A DNA stretch of 9,310 nucleotides from Rhodoferax sp. (lineage in GTDB: Bacteria > Pseudomonadota > Gammaproteobacteria > Burkholderiales > Burkholderiaceae), in contig JAIFMT010000079.1 of NCBI GenBank assembly GCA_020048295.1, forward strand, positions 1 through 9,310. The letters run 5' to 3'. Below are positions 1 to 5,512 of this stretch, in pieces. Numbering within the stretch: position 1 is the first letter of the stretch; every line of letters starts with the position of its first letter. The notes beneath the pieces were generated by a model. The model was not told the origin of the DNA. It saw only the letters and a program-made list of their open reading frames with translations, and did no database searches. The position numbers and the translations under genes are program-made.

Positions 1-104
1 TGGCTCCAATATGCCTCCAGGCACCAACTTTTCCTTCATACACATGTCATGGTCCAAAGCCTTGACTGCCTCGAGTCCACGCGAACGCCCAACCGTTCGT
101 GACG
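1..104 (-). other. window edge, possible partial reading frame
   Basis: On the minus strand one frame stays open from about position 132 down to position 1 and reads in part as LEAVKALDHDMCMKEKLVPGG, which has a protein-like composition. It would be the tail or start of a gene running off the left edge. ATG codons lie at 45-43 and 39-37 in this frame, but neither has a convincing ribosome binding site. Two plus-strand frames are also open over most of these bases, so an open frame this short is weak evidence. I do not recognise the product. Confidence 0.15.
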
Positions 105-740
105 TTACTTTGCGAAGGACTGCGCATCGATGACGAACCACACCACCAAGGCAATGACCGGTAGCGCGATCACCAGTGCTGGTATCAAAACACTTCGAAG
201 CGGCGCGACATCACTGTTCATCCACGCACGCCGTGAAAACGAAAAGTGGGTTCCCAATTCCTGCTGCCACGAGAGATTCCAGAATAGACCTGCCAATGCC
301 ACGATGGGGCCAGACAAAAACAAATTTGACACCCAAGTAGCTGGATACATATGGTCTCTGGCAAGAATGTAAATGTCATAAGCCCAGCATGGTGCAAAGA
401 ATAGACATACTGCGACAAACAGGCGACTGTCGAACTGCTTGTTTCTGCAGGCCAGGAATAAAGCTCCAACAGCCCAAGGGGCCAGAGCAAATGTCAGACA
501 GGAGATGATGATCGAATTTGTATAGTCCCAGGTTGGATCACCAGAGTAAGGTGCAGCAACGGTAACAAGGCTTGCAGCGAAAACAAAGGTCAATAGCTTC
601 CAAGGTTGTAGCAAAAACGCCCAATAGGCACGAGTGCAAATTTCGTACCTCAAGGGCTGAAGAAGCATTAACCCCAATGTCAGGATCAGTGCAATCAACC
701 AGAACGCCAGGTAAAGCATATCGAAGTTTGAAATCAGCAT
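105..740 (-). CDS. six-helix membrane protein, unknown function
   Basis: I do not recognise this 211-residue protein. Six hydrophobic stretches are visible: one directly at the N-terminus (after MLISNFDM), then around WKLLTFVFAASLVTVAA, SIIISCLTFALAPWAVG, RLFVAVCLFFAPCWAYDIYI, NLFLSGPIVALAGLFW, and a last one near the C-terminus (LIPALVIALPVIALVVWFV). It should therefore be an inner-membrane protein with almost no soluble domain. The ATG at 740 is preferred because AAGG sits about 6 bases upstream and because the first helix begins right there. A longer reading from a GTG at 845 would overlap the upstream gene by 7 bases, but it has no ribosome binding site and adds a non-hydrophobic tail. 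It lies about 100 bases downstream of the zinc-ribbon membrane gene on the same strand, so the two are probably one transcript. Its base composition is more AT-rich than that of the recO cluster, which hints at later acquisition. Confidence 0.7.
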   Translation of the reverse strand: MLISNFDMLYLAFWLIALILTLGLMLLQPLRYEICTRAYWAFLLQPWKLLTFVFAASLVTVAAPYSGDPTWDYTNSIIISCLTFALAPWAVGALFLACRNKQFDSRLFVAVCLFFAPCWAYDIYILARDHMYPATWVSNLFLSGPIVALAGLFWNLSWQQELGTHFSFSRRAWMNSDVAPLRSVLIPALVIALPVIALVVWFVIDAQSFAK

Positions 741-838
741 CAGATACCTTTTGGTTGTTATGTCGGCCGTGGAAATCACTCTTTGGCAACCGGTCTGGTG
801 AAATGACAGCGCTGGTCGCTTCAAATCAGGAGCCGGCT

Positions 839-1576
839 TCAGCACCGGAGGGTTTGTTGCAGCGCTGCAGCGACGAACTTGCGCCGCTCCTTCGGCATAG
901 AGCCTCCGAACTTGATCTCCTTGCCGTCGTTCCGAGTCAGGACGATTTCGCTTTTGGATTGCGCATCGCCATCGCTGTCGCGCCAGTTTTTCGTGACCAG
1001 GCGGACTGAGCTGATAGTCTTGCCATCAAACCGCCGCGTCCACCCAAGCGCGCCGATGCCAACGAAAACCTTTCCAGAGTGGTGACTCAGAATCACCTCT
1101 TCCTTCCCAAACAGAGCCATCAGAAAACCAAGCACCATGGTTGTTCCAATGGCGATAAAGGGTGTCAGAAAGACCCAGAGAAACAGCGTCATGCCATAGC
1201 CCATGGAGGACTCGCTGTTTCCCACGGGCAGCCATTCTGGAAGCCCGATGCCGATCAGGTTCAATGTATTGGCGATATTGAGGAGGACGAATACCGATAC
1301 GATGCCGTTCCAAAACAAGGAAACGGCCAGCAGCCCAAGGGCCGTGACCAACGAGCGATGGGATGCACCGATCCTCGTTCCCTCTGGCGCACTCTCGTAC
1401 CAGGCGCCCTTTGGCGGCCGCATCAAGTCGATCGTGCCATCAAGGCCAATATCCTGTGTGATTTCAGAAAGCGTGCAGACTTTCTCACACGCACGGCAAT
1501 AGGCAATGTCCTTTGCAACATTGATGTCATCGGGCTCGATGACCTTTTTGCACTGCGGGCAGATCGGCGTGATCAT
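839..1576 (-). CDS. zinc-ribbon membrane protein with PH-like C-terminal domain
   Basis: A 245-residue protein of unknown function with three visible parts. Residues 6-30 form a zinc ribbon with two CxxC pairs (C6/C9 and C27/C30) around a DINVAKD segment that I associate with a family of bacterial zinc-ribbon proteins. Two hydrophobic segments follow at about 75-103 and 125-157. Residues from about 158 to the end are soluble and rich in beta-strand patterns (EEVILSHHSGKVFVG, then SSVRLVTKNW and SEIVLTRNDGKEIKFGG), ending in a helix. This looks like a bacterial PH-type domain placed after membrane helices, an inference from pattern rather than a match. With two helices, both soluble parts should face the cytoplasm. 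The ATG at 1576 has AGGA about 6 bases upstream. It precedes the six-helix membrane gene on the same strand, and the two may act together. Confidence 0.75.
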   Translation of the reverse strand: MITPICPQCKKVIEPDDINVAKDIAYCRACEKVCTLSEITQDIGLDGTIDLMRPPKGAWYESAPEGTRIGASHRSLVTALGLLAVSLFWNGIVSVFVLLNIANTLNLIGIGLPEWLPVGNSESSMGYGMTLFLWVFLTPFIAIGTTMVLGFLMALFGKEEVILSHHSGKVFVGIGALGWTRRFDGKTISSVRLVTKNWRDSDGDAQSKSEIVLTRNDGKEIKFGGSMPKERRKFVAAALQQTLRC

Positions 1577-1669
1577 CCTTGTTCCTATCTCTGAATGGGT
1601 AATTGCATTAGTCTAGTGAACTCTGAAAAATGACACTGAGCTGCCCTTAACGATGAAAAACATCGGCTG

Positions 1670-1715
1670 TCATCCCGTCCCCGGATCAAGTCCGGGGTTT
1701 CAACACCCGGGATCA
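1670..1715. repeat. REP-like compound palindrome
   Basis: Inner arms CCCCGGA (1679-1685) and TCCGGGG (1691-1697) pair perfectly around a 5-base loop. Outer arms TCATCCCG (1670-1677) and CGGGATCA (1708-1715) pair at 7 of 8 positions, so the whole can fold as a two-step hairpin. Sequence of the style GTCATCCCG...CCCGGGATC is typical of dispersed palindromic repeats in proteobacterial intergenic DNA. It lies in the non-coding region between divergent genes. Only one copy is visible here, so the repeat status is inferred from style. Confidence 0.5.
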
Positions 1716-1796
1716 AAACCGAACGCTGCCTTTCATTTTGCTGAAGGGCCGATTTGGGTCGGTTGCAGAAGACGAAAGCGGATGGGTTCAACATGC

Positions 1797-1809
1797 CAGA
1801 TTCAATCTG
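1797..1809. promoter_or_regulatory. 13-base perfect palindrome, operator-like
   Basis: CAGATT and AATCTG are exact inverted copies around a single central C. The site lies 125 bases before the DUF3297 start codon and 220 bases before the start of the divergent zinc-ribbon membrane gene, where a dimeric repressor or activator could bind. No known regulator consensus was recognised, and a palindrome of this length can arise by chance. Confidence 0.2.
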
Positions 1810-1933
1810 AGATGTCGAATGGATCGATGGCTCGCTTGCATCCCATTTGAAAATTTGAGGCAGTTGGGCGTCTGAACACGATGCTGGATGCAGGAAAATC
1901 AACGCTCATCTCCATTGATCGAAAAGAAGACCC

Positions 1934-2209
1934 ATGACCGAACCCACTGAAACGGCAGCACCGCCAACACCACCGGCACCGCCTGCCTTGCCCGACCACT
2001 TGTCAGCCGACCCACGCAGTCCACACCATGTGGCGGCCGTGTTTGAGCACGACATCGGCATTCGCCTGGGCGACAAGGAACTCACCAATGTTGAGGAATA
2101 CTGCATCAGCGAAGGCTGGGTGAAAGTGCCCGCCGGCAAAACGCGCGATCGCAAAGGCAACCCGTTGCTGATCAAGCTCAAGGGCAAAGTTGAAGCGTTT
2201 TACCGCTGA
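1934..2209 (+). CDS. DUF3297 family protein
   Basis: A 91-residue protein. After a proline-rich, probably disordered N-terminus (residues 1-19) comes a compact conserved segment with DPRSPHH, HDIGIRLGDKELTNVEEYC and GWVKVPAGKTRDRKGNPL, ending LKGKVEAFYR. This is the pattern I associate with DUF3297, a small proteobacterial family of unknown function. It has no signal peptide or membrane segment, so it should be cytoplasmic. The ATG at 1934 follows a purine-rich AAAAGAAGA. Its stop lies 43 bases before the recO start, with no visible terminator between, so it may share a transcript with recO. The family assignment is from memory of the motif. Confidence 0.85.
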   Translation: MTEPTETAAPPTPPAPPALPDHLSADPRSPHHVAAVFEHDIGIRLGDKELTNVEEYCISEGWVKVPAGKTRDRKGNPLLIKLKGKVEAFYR

Positions 2210-2252
2210 CAGCTGGCTGGCTGCGCGGCTGGCCCCGGCATAAGCTGAAAAC

Positions 2253-3002
2253 ATGGCTGCGCACCGCGTCAGCAATGAGCCCGCTTATGTGCTGCACCGC
2301 TACGACTGGAGCGAGTCGAGCCTGATTCTGGAGGTGTTCACGCGCCACCATGGCCGCCTGGCGCTGGTCGCCAAGGGGGTCAAGCGGCCAAGCTCGAGCT
2401 TTCGTCCCATCTTGCTGCCGCTGCAGCCGTTGCACCTGGCGTTTGGCGGCGACGGTGAAATCAAGACGCTCAAAGCCGCCGAATGGCAGGGTGGCCACGT
2501 CATGCCCAGCGGCGACGCGCTGATGTCGGGCTATTACCTCAACGAGTTGCTGCTGAAATTGCTGGCACGCGAAGACCCGCACCCGCTGCTGTTTGACGTG
2601 TACGCCAGCGCAGTGCAGGTGATTGCCAGCGAACACGGCGAGGCGTTAGAGTCGGCCTTGCGCGCGTTTGAGCTGCTGCTGCTGCGCGAAATTGGCCTGT
2701 TGCCACTGCTGGATGCGCAAACCATGACGCTGCTGGCGCTGCACCCCGACGCGCCCTACAGCCTGGTGCCCGAGGGCGGTTTGCGCCAGACCAATGACAG
2801 CGACCGCGCCAGCCTGAGCGGCGCGCAATGGACGGCGTTGCAACAGGTGCTGGGCGAGCGCACACCGTTTACCGCGATATTGCGTGCCTGCGCCGGCGTT
2901 GCCAGCGGGCTCAAGCCGCAATTGCGCACGCTGCTGAATTACCATTGCGGGGTGACTGCATTGCGCACCCGGCAAGTGATGATTGACCTGCAGTCCCTGT
3001 AA
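2253..3002 (+). CDS. recO: DNA repair protein RecO
   Basis: RecO is the recombination mediator that, with RecR, loads RecA onto SSB-coated single-stranded DNA in the RecFOR pathway and anneals complementary strands. The 249-residue product has the expected N-terminal OB-fold (about residues 1-85: [20 protein letters not shown], then [19 protein letters not shown], a basic DNA-binding stretch). An alpha-helical C-terminal part follows ([21 protein letters not shown], then [16 protein letters not shown]). There is no CxxC zinc motif in the C-terminal half, as in many proteobacterial RecO proteins. The length is usual for the family. The ribosome binding site before the ATG at 2253 is weak. The gene heads a recO-pdxJ-acpS-nagZ series, which is a betaproteobacterial hallmark. 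The usual upstream partners era and rnc are not present. Confidence 0.95.
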   Translation: MAAHRVSNEPAYVLHRYDWSESSLILEVFTRHHGRLALVAKGVKRPSSSFRPILLPLQPLHLAFGGDGEIKTLKAAEWQGGHVMPSGDALMSGYYLNELLLKLLAREDPHPLLFDVYASAVQVIASEHGEALESALRAFELLLLREIGLLPLLDAQTMTLLALHPDAPYSLVPEGGLRQTNDSDRASLSGAQWTALQQVLGERTPFTAILRACAGVASGLKPQLRTLLNYHCGVTALRTRQVMIDLQSL

Positions 3003-3009
3003 ATTTGCA

Positions 3010-3045
3010 AGCCAGCGCCAGCGCTTTGGCCTGCAAGGCCTGGCT
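3010..3045 (+). promoter_or_regulatory. nested inverted repeat in the recO-pdxJ gap
   Basis: AGCCAG (3010-3015) is the inverse of CTGGCT (3040-3045), and inside it GGCC (3028-3031) pairs with GGCC (3037-3040) around TGCAA. These could form a hairpin in the message between recO and pdxJ. No T-run follows, so it is not a typical intrinsic terminator. It may affect RNA stability or processing, but this is inference only. Confidence 0.25.
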
Positions 3046-3073
3046 GCCATGCCCCACTGCTGAGAAATTCACC

Positions 3074-3856
3074 ATGACCCACACCACCGCCCTTTCCGTC
3101 AACCTGAACAAGGTCGCTACCGTGCGCAACACGCGTCACCTGGGCATTCCCAGCCTGACGCGCGCGGCCACGCTGTGCCTGCAAGCGGGGGCCAATGGCA
3201 TCACGGTGCATCCGCGGCCCGACGAGCGGCACATCCGTGCCGACGACGTGCCCGAGCTCGCCCGTCTGATGCAAGCCTGGCCTGATCGCGAATTCAACAT
3301 CGAAGGCAACCCGGTCCACAACCTGATGGACGTGGTGGGCGCGCTGGTGGCGCAACAGCTGCCAGTGCATCAGGTGACCTTTGTGCCCGATGGGCATGGC
3401 CAGTTCACCAGCGACCACGGCTGGTGTTTTCCGCAGGATGAGCAGCGCCTGCGCCCGCTGATCGCGCAGGCGCACGCCTGGGGGCTGCGGGTCAGCCTGT
3501 TCATGGACGGCGAACCCGAGCCCATGGCCGCTGCCAAGGCCGTCGGGGCTGACCGCATCGAGCTCTACACCGAACCGTTTGCCAGCGCCTGGGGCACGCC
3601 GCAGCAAAGCGCACAACTGGCGCGCTTTGCCCGGGCGGCACACGCCGCGCTGGCCGCCGGGCTGGGTGTGAATGCCGGCCATGACCTCAACCGCGACAAC
3701 CTCACCGCCTTTCTGGCCCGCGTGCCCGGTGTCAGCGAGGTGTCGATCGGCCACGCGCTGGTGGCTGACGCGCTGGAGCTGGGGTATGACGCAGCGGTCA
3801 AGGATTACCTGCGCTGCATCGGGCAAGCGACGCAGTTGCAGTATGCGGTGGGCTGA
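3074..3856 (+). CDS. pdxJ: pyridoxine 5'-phosphate synthase
   Basis: PdxJ condenses 1-deoxy-D-xylulose 5-phosphate with 3-amino-2-oxopropyl phosphate to give pyridoxine 5'-phosphate, the ring-forming step of DXP-dependent vitamin B6 synthesis. It is a cytoplasmic TIM barrel. Visible hallmarks in the 260-residue product are GITVHPRPDERHIR (H46, R48, R52, H53), FNIEGNP with E77, IELYTEPFA, GVNAGHDL with H203, and the phosphate-binding VSIGHAL (G226, H227). The first motif reads SVNLNKVATVRNTR, whereas the Escherichia coli type reads VNIDHIATLRNAR, so the Asp-His pair is Asn-Lys here. This is the second PdxJ sequence type, which I recall from Bacteroidetes and comamonads. The ATG at 3074 is preferred, with GAGAA upstream. 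An in-frame TTG at 3005 would only add a tail of no family character. It lies 71 bases after recO. Confidence 0.95.
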   Translation: MTHTTALSVNLNKVATVRNTRHLGIPSLTRAATLCLQAGANGITVHPRPDERHIRADDVPELARLMQAWPDREFNIEGNPVHNLMDVVGALVAQQLPVHQVTFVPDGHGQFTSDHGWCFPQDEQRLRPLIAQAHAWGLRVSLFMDGEPEPMAAAKAVGADRIELYTEPFASAWGTPQQSAQLARFARAAHAALAAGLGVNAGHDLNRDNLTAFLARVPGVSEVSIGHALVADALELGYDAAVKDYLRCIGQATQLQYAVG

Positions 3857-3928
3857 GGGCCAGCACGTGCCGCCTGTGCTGACCCATCTGCCTTGGCAAC
3901 CGTCCGACCGTGACACCACTGCGGGACC

Positions 3929-4330
3929 ATGATTTACGGCATTGGCACTGACATTTGCGACATCCGGCGCATCCGGGCCAGCCTGGCGCGCCACGGTGAG
4001 CGCTTTGCCCAAAAAATCCTCACCGATGCCGAGCTGGCCACCTGGCAGGCGCGCAGCCAGCGCTGGCCCGAGCGCGGAGTGCGCTTTCTGGCCACCCGCT
4101 TCAGCGCCAAGGAGGCCTTCAGCAAAGCCATTGGCCTGGGGCTGACGCTGCCGATGCGCTGGCACGCCTGCGAAATCGGCAACCTGCCCAGCGGTCAGCC
4201 GACCATCGTGCTGCACGGTGATTTGCAGGTCTGGTTTGCGGCCAGGGACTTGCACGCGCATCTCAGCGTGACCGACGAGACTGATTACGCCGCGAGCTAT
4301 TGTGTGGTGGAGACTCGCACGCCGCCTTAA
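3929..4330 (+). CDS. acpS: holo-[acyl-carrier-protein] synthase
   Basis: AcpS transfers 4'-phosphopantetheine from coenzyme A to the conserved serine of apo-ACP, switching on fatty acid synthesis. It is cytoplasmic, trimeric and magnesium-dependent. The 133-residue product starts [15 protein letters not shown] with the metal ligand D8. It carries [15 protein letters not shown] with K61 and the second metal ligand E62, both in the expected family positions, and ends with the usual beta-strand [17 protein letters not shown]. The length is typical. The ATG at 3929 follows GCGGGACC. It sits 72 bases after pdxJ, the same neighbour as in many proteobacteria, where acpS and pdxJ are co-transcribed. 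Confidence 0.95.
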   Translation: MIYGIGTDICDIRRIRASLARHGERFAQKILTDAELATWQARSQRWPERGVRFLATRFSAKEAFSKAIGLGLTLPMRWHACEIGNLPSGQPTIVLHGDLQVWFAARDLHAHLSVTDETDYAASYCVVETRTPP

Positions 4331-4338
4331 GGGGCGGC
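4321..4338 (+). terminator. hairpin over the acpS stop codon
   Basis: GCCGCC (4321-4326) and GGCGGC (4333-4338) form a perfect 6-bp GC stem with loop TTAAGG that contains most of the acpS stop codon. No T-run follows, only an AT-rich stretch from about 4350, so it is at best a weak terminator or an mRNA-stabilising hairpin between acpS and nagZ. Confidence 0.3.
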
Positions 4339-4374
4339 ATTCGCCCGCACAATATTTATAAGAAATCATGCTCT

Positions 4375-4405
4375 AGCCCTTATACAGCAAGCGCCACCAG
4401 CTATT
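4375..4405 (+). repeat. interspersed intergenic repeat, copy A
   Basis: The arrangement AGCCCTTAT, 7 bases, GCG, 5 bases, AGCTATT is found again with identical spacing at 8158-8188. The two copies match at 21 of 31 positions, with three fully conserved blocks. This copy is preceded by an AT-rich stretch (from about 4352) and followed by TAATTAAAAG, and ends 18 bases before the nagZ start codon. It resembles a short element I remember from intergenic regions of many Comamonadaceae (on the other strand, TAGCTG...GCGCTT...AAGGGCTAGAG). That family-wide occurrence is from memory. Confidence 0.6.
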
Positions 4406-4423
4406 TAATTAAAAGTAACCACC

Positions 4424-5506
4424 ATGACCTTCCATGCCCCCCTGATCATTGACATTGCTGGCTTGAGGCTGTCCAAAGTGGACAAACAGCGACTGAAGCA
4501 CCCACTGGTGGGTGGGCTGATCCTGTTTGCCCGCAACTGGCAAAACCGCGAACAGCTGCTGGCGTTGTGCCGCAGCATCAAAAAAGTGCGCCAGGACTTG
4601 CTGATCTGTGTCGATCACGAAGGCGGCCGGGTGCAGCGCTTCAAAACCGACGGCTTTACCCACCTGCCGCCGATGCGCGCGCTGGGCGAACTGTGGCGCA
4701 ACGACGGCAAAGGCCGTGTCGGCGAGGGTGCCCTGCGCGCCACCGCAGCCGCCACCGCCTGCGGCTATGTGCTGGGGGCCGAGTTGCGCGCCTGTGGTGT
4801 TGACTTGAGTTTCACCCCGGTGCTGGACCTCGATTGGGGCGACAGCACGGTGATTGGCGACCGCGCCTTTGATGCCGATGCCCGCGTGGTCAGCCTGCTG
4901 GCCAAAAGCCTGATGCACGGCCTGCTGATGAGCGGCATGGCCAACTGCGGCAAGCATTTTCCCGGGCACGGTTTCGTCAAGGCCGACTCGCACACCGACA
5001 TTCCGGTGGACAGGCGCAGCCTCAAAGCCATCCTGCAAGACGACGGCGCGCCCTACCGCTGGCTGGGCACGGCATTGGCCAGCGTCATGCCGGCGCATGT
5101 GATTTACCCCAGGGTCGATGCCCGCCCGGCCGGTTTTTCAGGCAAATGGCTCGGCGACATCCTGCGTGGCCAGCTCAGGTTCACCGGTGCCGTGTTCAGC
5201 GACGATTTGTCAATGGCCGGGGCGCGGGTGATTGACGGCCAGCCGGCAAGCGTCACGCAGGCCGGCGTGGCGGCGCTGAACGCGGGTTGCGACCTGGTGC
5301 TGCTGTGCAACCAGTCACTGGGCGACGGTGCCGAACTCGATGCACTGATCAACGGCCTGACCGAAGCCCAGCTCAAGGGCCAGTGGCAGCCCCAAGAGGC
5401 CAGCGAAGCGCGCCGCCTGGCGCTGTTGCCCGGCAGTCCAGCAACGCAGTGGGACGATCTGATGCTGCAGGGCGCTTACATGCAGGCGCTGGACCTGCTG
5501 CCCTGA
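4424..5506 (+). CDS. nagZ: beta-N-acetylglucosaminidase (glycoside hydrolase family 3)
   Basis: NagZ removes N-acetylglucosamine from GlcNAc-1,6-anhydro-muropeptides in the cytoplasm during peptidoglycan recycling. Its products can influence AmpC beta-lactamase induction in species that have AmpR. The 360-residue product is a single GH3 TIM barrel. It shows GGLILFARN near residue 30, VDHEGGRVQR (63-72, substrate binding), the NagZ signature KHFPGHG with DSH (K177, H178, then D188, S189 and the catalytic H190), and FSDDLSM (258-264) with D260 as the expected nucleophile. No signal peptide is present, consistent with a cytoplasmic enzyme. The length is close to other proteobacterial NagZ proteins. 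The ATG at 4424 has only a weak AAAAG upstream. It ends 6 bases before the stop of the convergent chemoreceptor gene, so the two transcripts must overlap or end very tightly. Confidence 0.95.
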   Translation: MTFHAPLIIDIAGLRLSKVDKQRLKHPLVGGLILFARNWQNREQLLALCRSIKKVRQDLLICVDHEGGRVQRFKTDGFTHLPPMRALGELWRNDGKGRVGEGALRATAAATACGYVLGAELRACGVDLSFTPVLDLDWGDSTVIGDRAFDADARVVSLLAKSLMHGLLMSGMANCGKHFPGHGFVKADSHTDIPVDRRSLKAILQDDGAPYRWLGTALASVMPAHVIYPRVDARPAGFSGKWLGDILRGQLRFTGAVFSDDLSMAGARVIDGQPASVTQAGVAALNAGCDLVLLCNQSLGDGAELDALINGLTEAQLKGQWQPQEASEARRLALLPGSPATQWDDLMLQGAYMQALDLLP

Positions 5507-5512
5507 CCCCTG

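Larger units (their letters stand above)
1577..1933. other. intergenic region with palindromic elements
   Basis: This 357-base stretch separates two divergently transcribed units, so promoters for both should lie here, but no convincing -35/-10 pair could be picked out. It holds a compound palindrome at 1670-1715 and a perfect 13-base palindrome CAGATTCAATCTG at 1797-1809. A minus-strand frame (1585-1902) and a plus-strand frame (1653-1850) are open, but both run through the palindrome, lack recognisable domains and are low-complexity translations, so they were not called as genes. Confidence 0.6.

Noticed and set aside
1079..1594. Open plus-strand frame of 171 codons
   Set aside because: It is opposite the zinc-ribbon membrane gene, whose CxxC pairs, helices and ribosome binding site support the minus strand.
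1585..1902. Possible 105-residue minus-strand protein in the gap before DUF3297
   Set aside because: The frame reads through the compound palindrome (residues around VLIPGVETPDLIRG are its translation), with no domain and no good start.
2939..4369. Long open frame (476 codons) on the minus strand
   Set aside because: It lies entirely opposite pdxJ and acpS, which have clear family motifs. Long antisense frames are common in GC-rich genes, and the translation is low-complexity with no domain.
4409..5098. Open minus-strand frame opposite nagZ
   Set aside because: Antisense to a gene with all GH3/NagZ motifs. The translation has no recognisable domain.
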